Of a stretch of 64,000 nucleotides of DNA, positions 7,644 through 16,189 are shown one piece after another. The position numbers were made by a program, and so were the translations under genes. How positions within the stretch are numbered: position 1 is the first letter of the stretch; each line of letters starts with the position of its first letter. Where the stretch lies: positions 186,001 to 250,000 of the forward strand of contig CBDDFL010000001.1 in NCBI GenBank assembly GCA_965227095.1, in the 5' to 3' direction. The stretch is from JANQMY01 sp965227095. Its GTDB lineage: Bacteria; Pseudomonadota; Alphaproteobacteria; JANQMY01. The notes under the pieces are model-generated. The model saw only the letters and a program-made list of their open reading frames with translations. It did no database searches and had not been told where the DNA came from.

Positions 7644-8516
7644 TTACCCGCCGGAGCGCATGTTCATGATTTCTTCCATCTGCTCTTCGGTCATGCCCAT
7701 GTTCCGCCAGAGGCCGCCGGACGCTTCCACGTCCCAGGCGCTGCGCGGGCCAGTGGTGATGCCGCCATCCACCGCAAGATATTGACCGGTGACAAAGCTT
7801 GCCTCGTCGCTCGCGAAAAAGGCCACTGCGTGTCCGATGTCTTCGGGCTTGCCGGCCTGAGGAATCGGCTGTGCCGTGTGAGCGTTCTCCGCAATCATCG
7901 CCGCGCGCTGGTCGGCTTCCGCAATCGAGTCGCCCAACACCCGCCCAAAGATCGAGGTGGGGATAAGCCCTGGGCAGATCGCATTCACCCGGATCTTCTG
8001 TTGCGCCAAACTCGCGGCAGACACCCGGGACAAATGCACCACGGACGACTTGGCAAGCGAATAGGCAAGGCCGCCATAGCCTGCCTGAAGGCCCGCAATA
8101 CTGGCCGTATTAACGATGGAACCACCGCCTTGCGCGGCCATCACCGGCACTGCATATTTCATCCCCAGAATGACACTGGTGACGAGTAAATCCTGTGTGC
8201 GGTGAAGCGCGTCGATATCAAACGGGTCCGTGCCAATGCCTTCAGATCCGCCCGCATTGTTGAACAGCGTGTCGATGCGGCCGAAGCGCTCCATGACCTT
8301 GGCAAAGCCCGCTTCCATCTGTTCCTGACTGGTCACATCCACATGCACATACATGCCGTTGTCGCCCAGAAGGGTATCGATGGCCGCGCCTTTATCGTCC
8401 TGAATATCAAAACAGACCACCTTAGCGCCTGCGTTTTGGAACACATCAATGGTGCCCCGGCCAATGCCACTGCATCCGCCCGTAATCACTGCCACTTTAT
8501 TGCTGAGATCAAACAT
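7644..8516 (-). CDS. Short-chain dehydrogenase/reductase
   Basis: This 290-residue classical SDR has the cofactor motif TGGCSGIG at residues 12-19, an acidic residue after strand 2 (CFDIQDD) favouring NAD, the NNAG motif, the catalytic Ser in NTASIAG, and YSLAKS supplying Tyr and Lys. ICPGLIPTSIFGRV and the SFVTGQYLAVDGG C-terminus are typical. The start at 8516 rests on a strong GGAGGAAGC; a longer frame to 8573 lacks one. A C-terminal tail of about 35 residues beyond the SDR core (MGMTEEQMEEIMNM) is unusual. The substrate is probably a hydroxyacyl, steroid or terpenoid alcohol. Confidence 0.88.
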   Translation of the reverse strand: MFDLSNKVAVITGGCSGIGRGTIDVFQNAGAKVVCFDIQDDKGAAIDTLLGDNGMYVHVDVTSQEQMEAGFAKVMERFGRIDTLFNNAGGSEGIGTDPFDIDALHRTQDLLVTSVILGMKYAVPVMAAQGGGSIVNTASIAGLQAGYGGLAYSLAKSSVVHLSRVSAASLAQQKIRVNAICPGLIPTSIFGRVLGDSIAEADQRAAMIAENAHTAQPIPQAGKPEDIGHAVAFFASDEASFVTGQYLAVDGGITTGPRSAWDVEASGGLWRNMGMTEEQMEEIMNMRSGG

Positions 8517-8532
8517 GCTTCCTCCATTTAAC

Positions 8533-8547
8533 TGACTTTTTGTCAGC
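8533..8547. promoter_or_regulatory. Small inverted repeat upstream of the SDR gene
   Basis: CTGAC-TTTTT-GTCAG, 5-base arms and 5-base spacer, lies 17 bases upstream of the SDR start codon. Its size and position suit a TetR or MarR operator overlapping the promoter. No regulator is adjacent, so the binding protein would be encoded elsewhere. Confidence 0.35.
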
Positions 8548-8629
8548 ATAGGGGGTGCATGGCCCGCCGCCAAGGCTTTGACGGAGAATAAGGTTTCCCC
8601 GAGCCACTTTTCTGCATTAGATTTCGCCC

Positions 8630-10024
8630 ATGCTGGTTCGGGGGCTTCTCAGTTTTTTGGTTTGTCTAACGGTATCGGGTGCGGCCTTCGCCTCCGCCGG
8701 GTCCGTCGTGTTTTGGCAAGACGTGTCCGTCGGCGACAAAGCGATCTGGCAGAAAGAAGGCTATGACGTTACGGCATTGGGCTGTGACGCGACCGATGCG
8801 GCGTGCGTGACAAAAGGCCTGTCGGCACTTGGCGCTGCCGACAAACGCATCCTCATTGCCGACGGGGTGTCGTCCAAAGCGGTCATCGACCTGTTCGCCT
8901 CGGGCATCACGTCTGACACGCTGACCGGCGTGGCGATGATGCGCGCGGCGCTGCCGAAAGACACCGCCATAACGGTGGGTCCTGAGGCACCTAAACTGAC
9001 CGTCTTTGTAGAAAAATCAGACGCGGCGGAGGCCGTCACATCGGCGCAAGTCTATGCCGCCGCGTTCCGCCAACAGGGCGTGACCGGCTCGGTCAAGTTC
9101 TTCGATCCCGACATGATGGCGGCGGGGCCTGTGCATCCAGGCGTGGTCATGGGCGTCTCCCACTTCATGGGCTATGCACCCCGATCCGAACTGCTCATGA
9201 AGCTGCTCACCGCCAACGAGCTATGGCCCAATCTCGGCCACAACAATAAGGGCTTTCTGGCGCAAACGGATTTCGTTACGCGCAAACCCATGACGGAACC
9301 TGTGCGCACCTTTCTGAAACGCCATTTCGGCCAAGGTCCGCACGTGGCCAAGCAATGGGCGTTTGAATCCTATCTGTCCTTCGACCTGCTCGCCTATCGC
9401 GATGCCGTGGCGCCCGGACAGAAATATGTGTCGTTCAACACCCGCCTCAACCAATACATGGTGGTGGACCTTGATCAGTATGCGGCCTATGGGCCGGAAA
9501 TCGTGGTGGGCGTGGATGACGAAACCAATATGTACCAACTGGCGTGGTATTATTGGAACGACCTGATGTATAGCTGGGACACGAAAGTGCCCAACATTTC
9601 CGCGAAGCCGCTGGGCCCCGCGCTGGTGTTCACCAAGCCCGTTCCCGACGACTTGGCCCTGCCCTTCCGGCAGCGCACGGCACTTCATTTCAAAGGCATG
9701 TCGTTTTCAAACGACGATCCGCTCATCAAGATGAAGTCCTATCCGCCGACCATTCAAACCGTTATCACCAAAAGCAATGAATGCATTTACTGCCATTCCA
9801 TTGAAGGGGTGGGCGGGCGCAACCACCATCTCAATGCCTATACGGCGCAGCCCCAAGGGGGTGTGGCCTTGGCGCTGGAAGAATACTCCGACACCGTTAT
9901 GCGTGAGTTCCTGTTCAACCAGGAAGAAGTGGCAGCGAAAGTCGGGCTGTCGCCCAATCCGTTGGACGCGGATGTCGTCCAAGAATTTTATGAGTGGGTA
10001 AGCGCCCTCAAGAAAGAAGAGTAG
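8630..10024 (+). CDS. Exported monohaem c-type protein with a hydrolase-like N-terminal domain
   Basis: The product has 464 residues and a signal peptide of about 22. Residues 25-200 show alternating strand-helix segments reminiscent of a degenerate alpha/beta hydrolase. A region rich in Trp and Tyr follows (QLAWYYWNDLMYSWD). The last 80 residues hold one c-type haem site, CIYCH at residues 385-389, with a possible distal Met in SDTVMREF. It is therefore a periplasmic electron-transfer or redox protein. It starts a three-gene run with two membrane proteins. I do not recognise a named family, and the domain reading of the N-terminus is tentative. Confidence 0.7.
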   Translation: MLVRGLLSFLVCLTVSGAAFASAGSVVFWQDVSVGDKAIWQKEGYDVTALGCDATDAACVTKGLSALGAADKRILIADGVSSKAVIDLFASGITSDTLTGVAMMRAALPKDTAITVGPEAPKLTVFVEKSDAAEAVTSAQVYAAAFRQQGVTGSVKFFDPDMMAAGPVHPGVVMGVSHFMGYAPRSELLMKLLTANELWPNLGHNNKGFLAQTDFVTRKPMTEPVRTFLKRHFGQGPHVAKQWAFESYLSFDLLAYRDAVAPGQKYVSFNTRLNQYMVVDLDQYAAYGPEIVVGVDDETNMYQLAWYYWNDLMYSWDTKVPNISAKPLGPALVFTKPVPDDLALPFRQRTALHFKGMSFSNDDPLIKMKSYPPTIQTVITKSNECIYCHSIEGVGGRNHHLNAYTAQPQGGVALALEEYSDTVMREFLFNQEEVAAKVGLSPNPLDADVVQEFYEWVSALKKEE

Positions 10025-10038
10025 AAAAGGAACCGCCC

Positions 10039-10701
10039 ATGTTCATTGGCCATTACGGACCCGCCTTTGTGGGCGCTGCCGTCGAACCGAAAGTGAAGCT
10101 GTGGCATATGTTTGCCGCCGTTCAGCTGGTGGATATTGTGTGGGCTATTTTCATTCTGACCGGCATTGAACAGATGCGTGTCACCCCCGGCCACACGGCG
10201 GCAAGCCCGCTGGATCTGTATCATATGCCGTATACGCACAGTTTGGTCATGTCATTTGTGTGGGCGGGTGCCGGTGCCGGGGCTTATTTTCTGCTGCGGC
10301 GCGGGGCGGGACGCATGGCGGCGCTTGTGATCGGTGCGGGTATCCTATCCCATTGGTTTGCGGATTTAATCGTGCACACTCAAGACCTGGAATTATGGAT
10401 TGGCGGACCGAAAGTGGGTCTTGGCCTGTGGCATTACCGCGAAATTTCTTTGCTGGTGGAGATTGGCGTACTGGTGGGCGGCGTATTCCTCTATCAGCAA
10501 TACACCGAGCCATCGCACCAGCTGGGTGAATATTCCCCTGGCCTGTTTATGGGGTTCATGATCGCCCTTCAGGCGTTTAATACCTTCGGCCCGCCACCCC
10601 CGGGTCCAACTGCGGCGGCCATTACGGCGCTGTTCGCGTATATTGCGTTGATTGGCGGTGCGGCCCTGCTGGATTACACACGAAAGCCGAAGGCAAAATG
10701 A
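10039..10701 (+). CDS. Multi-pass membrane protein resembling YdjM/DUF457 metal-dependent hydrolases
   Basis: The 220-residue protein has about six hydrophobic segments. Histidines sit in the order seen in membrane-bound metal-dependent hydrolases: FIGHYGPAF at the start, MPYTHSLVMS, and SHWFADLIVH with an Asp. The start at 10039 is 14 bases after the cytochrome gene and follows AAAAGGAA. Its stop overlaps the next gene's start, so the three genes are likely one transcript. Function is unknown; a link to the upstream periplasmic haem protein is inferred only from position. Confidence 0.65.
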   Translation: MFIGHYGPAFVGAAVEPKVKLWHMFAAVQLVDIVWAIFILTGIEQMRVTPGHTAASPLDLYHMPYTHSLVMSFVWAGAGAGAYFLLRRGAGRMAALVIGAGILSHWFADLIVHTQDLELWIGGPKVGLGLWHYREISLLVEIGVLVGGVFLYQQYTEPSHQLGEYSPGLFMGFMIALQAFNTFGPPPPGPTAAAITALFAYIALIGGAALLDYTRKPKAK

Positions 10702-11000
10702 TCAAACGTGCGCGATGTTTTGCACTCCTCACACTTACGGCAGGCATCACGCCAAGTTTCTTGGTACTGACTTTAGCTACATTGGATCACCTCGAAGCAC
10801 CCCCATTATTAGGTTTGCCCGCCGTGGCGTTTTCTATTTTTCCGTTGTTTGTTGTCGCTCACTACACCACGAACTTTCCCACTATGGAAACGCGTTTATC
10901 GGATGGGACGGACCGCCTTGGCCTCTCAAGCACATTCATCGCCATGGCAATAGGTATCTTCATAGGTGGTTCGATCGCACTGGAGTTGCCGACTGTTTGA
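10698..11000 (+). CDS. Small membrane protein, unknown
   Basis: The 100-residue product has three hydrophobic segments (ALLTLTAGITPSFLVLTLA, AVAFSIFPLFVVAH and STFIAMAIGIFIGGSIAL). It begins inside the stop of the preceding gene (ATGA overlap), which supports translational coupling. The composition is more AT-rich than the upstream gene. No family is recognised. Confidence 0.6.
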   Translation: MIKRARCFALLTLTAGITPSFLVLTLATLDHLEAPPLLGLPAVAFSIFPLFVVAHYTTNFPTMETRLSDGTDRLGLSSTFIAMAIGIFIGGSIALELPTV

Positions 11001-11016
11001 AGACTGCCGACAATTT

Positions 11017-11601
11017 CTACGGCTGTTTCAATCCAAAGGAATCACTCAGTGAGTTGATGTTGATAAACGGATCTTCTACAGCGCCGGAAAAATCGACCAA
11101 GGCGACGGACACATGGTCCGCAAAGGCCATCATCTTGTGTGTGTCGGCGCGCAGCCATGAATCGGCATCCGCCAAAATGTCTTGATGCCACAATCCGATC
11201 ACCGGATGCGTTTTGCCTCCGGAACGCGCGATCGCCGCACGGCCAGACGACGCGTGAACACAGTCCCACAATTTCTGAACCAGATCTGGGGGAACGAACG
11301 GCGTATCGCAGGCAAAGGTGGCAAGCCACTCCGCGTCTTGGGATTGCAGCCAGGTGAGCCCCGCGTGCAGACCAGCCAACGGCCCTTGAAAGCCGGTGTG
11401 AAGGTCGTGCACCAGCGGCAACCCCAACGCCTCATAGCGCGGGTCGTCACTATTGGTGTTAACGGCAAGCACTGACACTTGGGGGCGCGCGCGGTCGATC
11501 ACCTGTTGGATCAACGGCACGCCGTTCAACGCCACAAAGCTTTTGTCCGTCCCCATACGGCGCGACTGTCCGCCCGCGAGGATGAGCCCGGCGACGTTCA
11601 T
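11017..11601 (-). CDS. mobA: Molybdenum cofactor guanylyltransferase
   Basis: MobA attaches GMP to molybdopterin to make the bis-MGD cofactor used by DMSO-reductase-family enzymes. The 194-residue protein starts with the nucleotidyltransferase signature LILAGGQSRRMGTDKSF, then has a GPLAGLHAGL loop and the metal-binding CDTPFVP. Length and motifs agree with the family. It lies downstream of a YdeP-type molybdenum oxidoreductase on the same strand and near fdhD, so this locus groups cofactor assembly with its client. Confidence 0.92.
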   Translation of the reverse strand: MNVAGLILAGGQSRRMGTDKSFVALNGVPLIQQVIDRARPQVSVLAVNTNSDDPRYEALGLPLVHDLHTGFQGPLAGLHAGLTWLQSQDAEWLATFACDTPFVPPDLVQKLWDCVHASSGRAAIARSGGKTHPVIGLWHQDILADADSWLRADTHKMMAFADHVSVALVDFSGAVEDPFININSLSDSFGLKQP

Positions 11602-11608
11602 CTTGATG

Positions 11609-11711
11609 TCACCCTCCCCTAACCCCTCCCATCAAGGGAGGGGAATAAATAGGTGCCAGGTCGCACCCTAGTTCCTCCCCCCTTGATGGGGGGAGGTTAG
11701 GAGGGCGGTGA
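11609..11711. repeat. Large imperfect inverted repeat between mobA and the oxidoreductase gene
   Basis: Left arm 11609-11644 (TCACCCTCCCCTAACCCC, then CTCCCATCAAGGGAGGGG) is matched by the reverse complement at 11672-11711 (CCTCCCCCCTTGATGGGGGG, then AGGTTAGGAGGGCGGTGA). Each arm also contains its own short hairpin around ATCAAGG or TTGATGG. This looks like a pair of oppositely oriented copies of one dispersed element filling the 120-base gap. Confidence 0.75.
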
Positions 11712-11724
11712 TAGGCACTCACCC

Positions 11725-13992
11725 TCACGTCTCACTCATTTGCAGCGTTACCGGAATGTCCTTCGATGTGGGCGTGCGGCTGCCGACTGCATAGGAATCC
11801 ACCGGCACCAGCCCATTCGTTTCCGGGAAATAGGCCGCCGCGCACCCGGCCGGAATATCGTAGGCGACAATCTTGAACCGCTTCGCTGTGCGCGTCTGCC
11901 CTTTTTTGTCCGTACTGTGAAGATCGACCCATTGACCGTCTGAGAACCCCAGCCGCCCCATGTCTTGTCGATTGAGAAAGATCACCCGCCGCTGCCCGAA
12001 CACACCGCGATAGCGGTCATTCAGCCCATAGACCGTGGTGTTATACTGGTCGTGAGACCGCACGGTCATCAAGGTCAGCACATTGTCCGCCCGCGCGACC
12101 GACGGGATCGGGGCCACCACAAAATTGGCTTTGCCAGACTTTGTGTTCCAGTGCCGCGACCCGGCGCTGTTGCCCAAATAAAACCCGCCTGGTTCCCGAA
12201 TGCGCGCATTGAAATCGTCGAACCCGTCTATCACATCTGCGATCCGGTCGCGGATCCGGTCGTAATTGCCGGCGAAGTCGAGCCAATCGATGGAACTGTC
12301 GGGCAGTGTGGCCGCGGCCAGCCGCGCCACAATCATCGGTTCCGATAACAAATGGTCCGACGCGGGCGCATTGGTGCCCGACGAGGCATGAACCATGCTC
12401 ATGGAATCTTCCACGGTTACCGCTTGGGGGCCGGCCGCTTGAACGTCCAATTCCGTGCGCCCGAGGCAGGGCAAGATGTAGGCTTGCTGCCCCGTTACCA
12501 AATGGCTGCGGTTGAGCTTTGTGCTCACATGTGCCGTAAGCTGACAGTTTTCCAGCGCCGCTTCCGTATAGGCTGTATCGGGTGTGGCGGCGGCGAAATT
12601 TCCGCCCATGGCAAAAAACACTTTCACGTCGCCCCGCGCCATGGCTTCGATGGTACCGACCGTGTCCAACCCGTTCGTGCGCGGTGGCAATAGATCGAAA
12701 TTCTGCGCCAAACGGTTGAGGAAAACGGGGCTTGGCTTTTCCGTGATGCCCATGGTGCGGTCGCCCTGCACATTACTGTGCCCGCGCACGGGGCACGCCC
12801 CCGCGCCCGGCTTCCCCACATTACCCCGCAACAGCAACAGGTTGGTGATCTGCTGGATGGTCGCCACCGCATGGGTGTGCTGGGTGAGCCCCATGGCCCA
12901 GGTACAGATCACACGGTCGGAATCGCAATAGACAGAGGCGGCTTCCCGTAGCTGTTCTTCCGACAATCCGCTGGCCGCTTCAATCTCGCGCCACGGTGTG
13001 GACCGCACATCTTGCGCCAGAGCGTCAAAACCAGCCGTATGTTCCCGAACGAAATCATGATCGATGATGGCCGTGTTCGCCCCATGGCCACCCGCGTCAT
13101 CCCAGTCGACGATGGCTTTCATGATGCCCTTCAGCGCCGCCAAATCCCCCCCGATGCGCAGTTGAAAATAGTGCGAGGAAATAGTGGTGCCACCGCCCGG
13201 CATCATGTCGCGCGGGTCTTTTGGGTTGGCGAATTTTTCAAGTCCGCGTTCCCGGATAGGATTGAAGGTCACAATGCGCGCCCCGCGCTTTGCCGCTTTG
13301 CGCAGACTGGTCAGCATGCGGGGGTGATTGGTGCCGGGGTTCTGGCCGAAGATGAAGATGGCATCCGCTTCATCGAAATCATCCAGCGTCACCGTGCCCT
13401 TGCCGGTGCCAAGGGTTTCCGTCAGCGCCATGCCGGACGATTCATGGCACATATTCGAGCAATCCGGCAGATTGTTGGTGCCGAATGCCCGCACAAAGAG
13501 CTGGTAGAGAAACGCCGCTTCATTGCTGGTTCGGCCCGATGTGTAAAACGCCGCTTCATCCGGCGTGCCGAGCCCGCGCAGGCAGTGGCCGATGTCTTGA
13601 AAAAGGTCGTCCCACGCAATCGATTCATAATGATCCGTCAACCGATTATACCGCATGGGGTGGGTAAGACGGCCTTGCGCTTCTAGGAAATGGTCGGTCT
13701 TCCCCCGCAGCTCGGTGACGCTGTGCTGGGCGAAAAAGTCGGGCGTCACACGTCTGGACGTTGCTTCCCACGCCACCGCCTTGACGCCGTTTTCGCAGAA
13801 TTCGAAGGACGATGTATGTTTGGGGTCAGGCCACGCACAGCCCGGGCAATCGAAGCCTTCCGGTTGGTTTGTTTGCAGCAGCGTGGACGCGCCCTTCGCC
13901 GGGATACCCTGGGTCACCAATTGCTTGGCGGTGGACGCAAGCGAGCCCCACCCCCCAGCGGCGCGTTTGCTTTTTTGTGCGTTTTGGCTCAT
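11725..13992 (-). CDS. FdhF/YdeP-family molybdopterin oxidoreductase
   Basis: This 755-residue protein is of YdeP type: molybdopterin oxidoreductase domain from about residue 100, then a C-terminal molydopterin-dinucleotide-binding domain (SHDQYNTTVYGLNDRYRGVFGQR). The N-terminus has CPGCAW plus a third Cys (FEFCENG), fewer than a standard four-cysteine 4Fe-4S motif. Around residue 180, CSNMCHESSG is the likely metal-ligand region, with Cys rather than selenocysteine. The family includes E. coli YdeP, linked to acid resistance, and formate dehydrogenase-like enzymes; the substrate is unproven. fdhD is divergent, 43 bases away. Confidence 0.87.
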   Translation of the reverse strand: MSQNAQKSKRAAGGWGSLASTAKQLVTQGIPAKGASTLLQTNQPEGFDCPGCAWPDPKHTSSFEFCENGVKAVAWEATSRRVTPDFFAQHSVTELRGKTDHFLEAQGRLTHPMRYNRLTDHYESIAWDDLFQDIGHCLRGLGTPDEAAFYTSGRTSNEAAFLYQLFVRAFGTNNLPDCSNMCHESSGMALTETLGTGKGTVTLDDFDEADAIFIFGQNPGTNHPRMLTSLRKAAKRGARIVTFNPIRERGLEKFANPKDPRDMMPGGGTTISSHYFQLRIGGDLAALKGIMKAIVDWDDAGGHGANTAIIDHDFVREHTAGFDALAQDVRSTPWREIEAASGLSEEQLREAASVYCDSDRVICTWAMGLTQHTHAVATIQQITNLLLLRGNVGKPGAGACPVRGHSNVQGDRTMGITEKPSPVFLNRLAQNFDLLPPRTNGLDTVGTIEAMARGDVKVFFAMGGNFAAATPDTAYTEAALENCQLTAHVSTKLNRSHLVTGQQAYILPCLGRTELDVQAAGPQAVTVEDSMSMVHASSGTNAPASDHLLSEPMIVARLAAATLPDSSIDWLDFAGNYDRIRDRIADVIDGFDDFNARIREPGGFYLGNSAGSRHWNTKSGKANFVVAPIPSVARADNVLTLMTVRSHDQYNTTVYGLNDRYRGVFGQRRVIFLNRQDMGRLGFSDGQWVDLHSTDKKGQTRTAKRFKIVAYDIPAGCAAAYFPETNGLVPVDSYAVGSRTPTSKDIPVTLQMSET

Positions 13993-14035
13993 GTGACGAG
14001 TCTAAATTGTCAGTACTTTCTTGTCGACGGACACA

Positions 14036-14860
14036 ATGACACCAAACGGCCACAAAAACCGGACCTTTCGGGGGATTACCGTGTCAGCGGAGGGGCAATC
14101 CGAACGCGATTGGGCCGTGGCGGAAGAGGTGCCCGTTGCCCTCATCTACAATGGGACGCCCCATGCGGTGATGATGGCCACACCGGCGGACCTCAAGGAT
14201 TTCGCCATCGGCTTCAGCCTCAGCGAAGGCATCGTGGCACGGGCCGAGGACATCGAAGAGATCGCGGTCTCGGAGGTGGACGTCGGGATCACGGTCAATA
14301 TGTGGATCGTGGAGAACGCCGCGGCAAAACTCGCCGACCAAAAACGCACCCTTGCCGGGCGCTCCGGCTGTGGCCTGTGCGGCATTGAAAGCCTGGAACA
14401 GGCGGTGCGCCCGCTCACGCCCATAGCATCCGGGCCCGCCATCGCGGTGGAGGCCATTCGGTCGGCCGTGTCGGCTCTCGCGGCTCAACAAGTGCTCAAC
14501 GCAGAAACAAAGTCCGTTCATGGCGCGGCTTGGGCAACCCCATCTGGTGATATTCGGTTGGTGCGCGAGGATATTGGCCGACACAATGCGCTGGATAAGG
14601 TCATCGGCGCCGCCGCCCGGGCGCAGGAAAACAGCGCGAACGGGTTTCTCGTCCTCACCAGCCGCTGTTCCTACGAAATGGTGCAAAAAGCAAACATGTT
14701 TGGCGCGCCGCTGATCGCCGCCATCTCCGCCCCCACCGCCTTAGCCTTGGACTTGGCGTCGCAAAATAATATGACCATCATTGGCATTGCGCGGACCGAT
14801 GCGATGACCATCTTTACCTGCCCGGACCGAATTGCAGACCGCCCGACAGAGGAATCCTAA
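14036..14860 (+). CDS. fdhD: Formate dehydrogenase accessory sulfurtransferase
   Basis: FdhD carries sulfur from a cysteine desulfurase to the molybdenum of formate-dehydrogenase-type cofactors. The 274-residue protein has the essential pair in SGCGLCG near residue 115, followed by REDIGRHNALDKVIG and LTSRCSYEMVQK, all family signatures. I chose the ATG at 14036; a TTG 15 bases earlier has no better ribosome-binding site. Divergence from the YdeP-type gene implies that enzyme is its client. The next gene starts directly after the stop. Confidence 0.92.
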   Translation: MTPNGHKNRTFRGITVSAEGQSERDWAVAEEVPVALIYNGTPHAVMMATPADLKDFAIGFSLSEGIVARAEDIEEIAVSEVDVGITVNMWIVENAAAKLADQKRTLAGRSGCGLCGIESLEQAVRPLTPIASGPAIAVEAIRSAVSALAAQQVLNAETKSVHGAAWATPSGDIRLVREDIGRHNALDKVIGAAARAQENSANGFLVLTSRCSYEMVQKANMFGAPLIAAISAPTALALDLASQNNMTIIGIARTDAMTIFTCPDRIADRPTEES

Positions 14861-15934
14861 ATGGCCGAGATACTCCCTCTTAAACAAAAAACAGAAGCCA
14901 TGGCGTCGCCCTATCGTGCGATCGCCGAGATCTATCACAGCTATCTCACCGGGCTGATCCTCACCGTAGCGCTGCACAAAGGCGCGGCGGCGGCGGGCGA
15001 GGCTGTGTTTCGCGTCTATCGTCAGCACCATGAGAATAAATTTTTGTCGAGTTTCGAAAAGTTGGGGGTGAAAGGCCTGCCCGATGCGGTGGCATCGGCG
15101 CAGTATCATTATCTGTCCAACAGCATTGGCGGCGTGCGGGTCGAATTTATGCCCGAGAGCGACACAAAGGCCTGGGTGCGATTTGTCCATCCCCGTTGGA
15201 TCTACGAGGGGGCTGCCATTTGCGGCATGCCCATTGATGTGTCGCGCGGCATGTTGCGCGGATGGTACGCGCAAAATGGCGTAAGCCTGGGGAACCCGCG
15301 GTTGGGCTTTGTGTGCACATCTGAAGATATGGACGGGCAATACGGCTTGGCAGGGTACTTCTTGGAGCATGACCACGACCTTGCGCCGGAGGAACGCTTG
15401 AAATTCGCGCCGGGCGAAGCCCCCCCGCCTTTCGATCCGGCCAAAGCCCCGCCGCTGGATGTGGACACCTGGCCCGAAGAACGCCTGGCCAAAGCCAATC
15501 GGAACTATGCCATGGAACCGCCACGGCTGATGCTGCCGGTGATGATCGATCTGTTCGGCCGGGACGATGCGGTCCATTTGGGGCGCAAAGCCGGAAAGTT
15601 GATCGGTCTGCAATATTACGAACAAACCGCGCGCGCCTTGGGCGTGACGGACACGTCACCCGCCGCCTTCGGACAGATTTTCCAGGCTCTCGCGGATAGC
15701 CAAGGTGATCTGTGTACCCTTGAAACGTCCGGCGAGGCGGTCCACATCCAGCAGAAAGGCTGGCGCTTTGCGAAGGACATTCCGTCGCTCTCCACCGGTG
15801 TTTTCGACATGTGGAATGGCTTGTGGGAAGGATTGCTGATCGCCCATAACCGTTTCCTGGTGATGGAGGTTTTGCAGCGGCAGGATTATGGCGATGACTG
15901 TTTTGAGTGGCGCATTCGGGAACGGAAGGCATAG
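14861..15934 (+). CDS. Conserved hypothetical protein, 357 aa
   Basis: The ATG follows the fdhD stop without a gap, so the two are translationally coupled. The protein is soluble by appearance, with a helical N-terminus (SPYRAIAEIYHSYLTGLIL), a Pro-rich linker around residue 190 (APPPFDPAKAPPL), and a C-terminal half ending in FDMWNGLWEGLLIAHNRF and DDCFEWRIRE. I do not recognise the family. Its position could mean a role with the molybdenum enzyme, but the coupling alone does not prove this. Confidence 0.65.
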   Translation: MAEILPLKQKTEAMASPYRAIAEIYHSYLTGLILTVALHKGAAAAGEAVFRVYRQHHENKFLSSFEKLGVKGLPDAVASAQYHYLSNSIGGVRVEFMPESDTKAWVRFVHPRWIYEGAAICGMPIDVSRGMLRGWYAQNGVSLGNPRLGFVCTSEDMDGQYGLAGYFLEHDHDLAPEERLKFAPGEAPPPFDPAKAPPLDVDTWPEERLAKANRNYAMEPPRLMLPVMIDLFGRDDAVHLGRKAGKLIGLQYYEQTARALGVTDTSPAAFGQIFQALADSQGDLCTLETSGEAVHIQQKGWRFAKDIPSLSTGVFDMWNGLWEGLLIAHNRFLVMEVLQRQDYGDDCFEWRIRERKA

Positions 15935-16106
15935 ATTTGTCCTCTGATCGTCCTGCCAGGACTTGTTCCTAGCATCCGGAGCGGCACATCACGCTTTCTA
16001 TTCGTTGGCACGGATATCGTTGCCATGGATCCCAGGAAGTCGCACACGCGTTTCCCAGCAAAGTGGGTAATGGTTGACGGTTCGGAATGGCGAATTATGA
16101 ATGCAC

Positions 16107-16134
16107 AGGCACTTCTATTGTAATAGAAGTGCCT
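16107..16134. promoter_or_regulatory. 28-bp near-perfect palindrome upstream of queC
   Basis: The arms AGGCACTTCTATT (16107-16119) and AATAGAAGTGCCT (16122-16134) are exact reverse complements separated by 2 bases. No T-run follows on either strand, so a standard terminator is unlikely. It lies about 56 bases before queC and could be an operator or a processed RNA hairpin. ATCCTGGGATGAC, a fragment of the dispersed repeat, follows at once. Confidence 0.55.
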
Positions 16135-16189
16135 AAGCTCATCCTGGGATGACGATATGAAATTCAAATTGGCAAAAGCTAATTGAACG

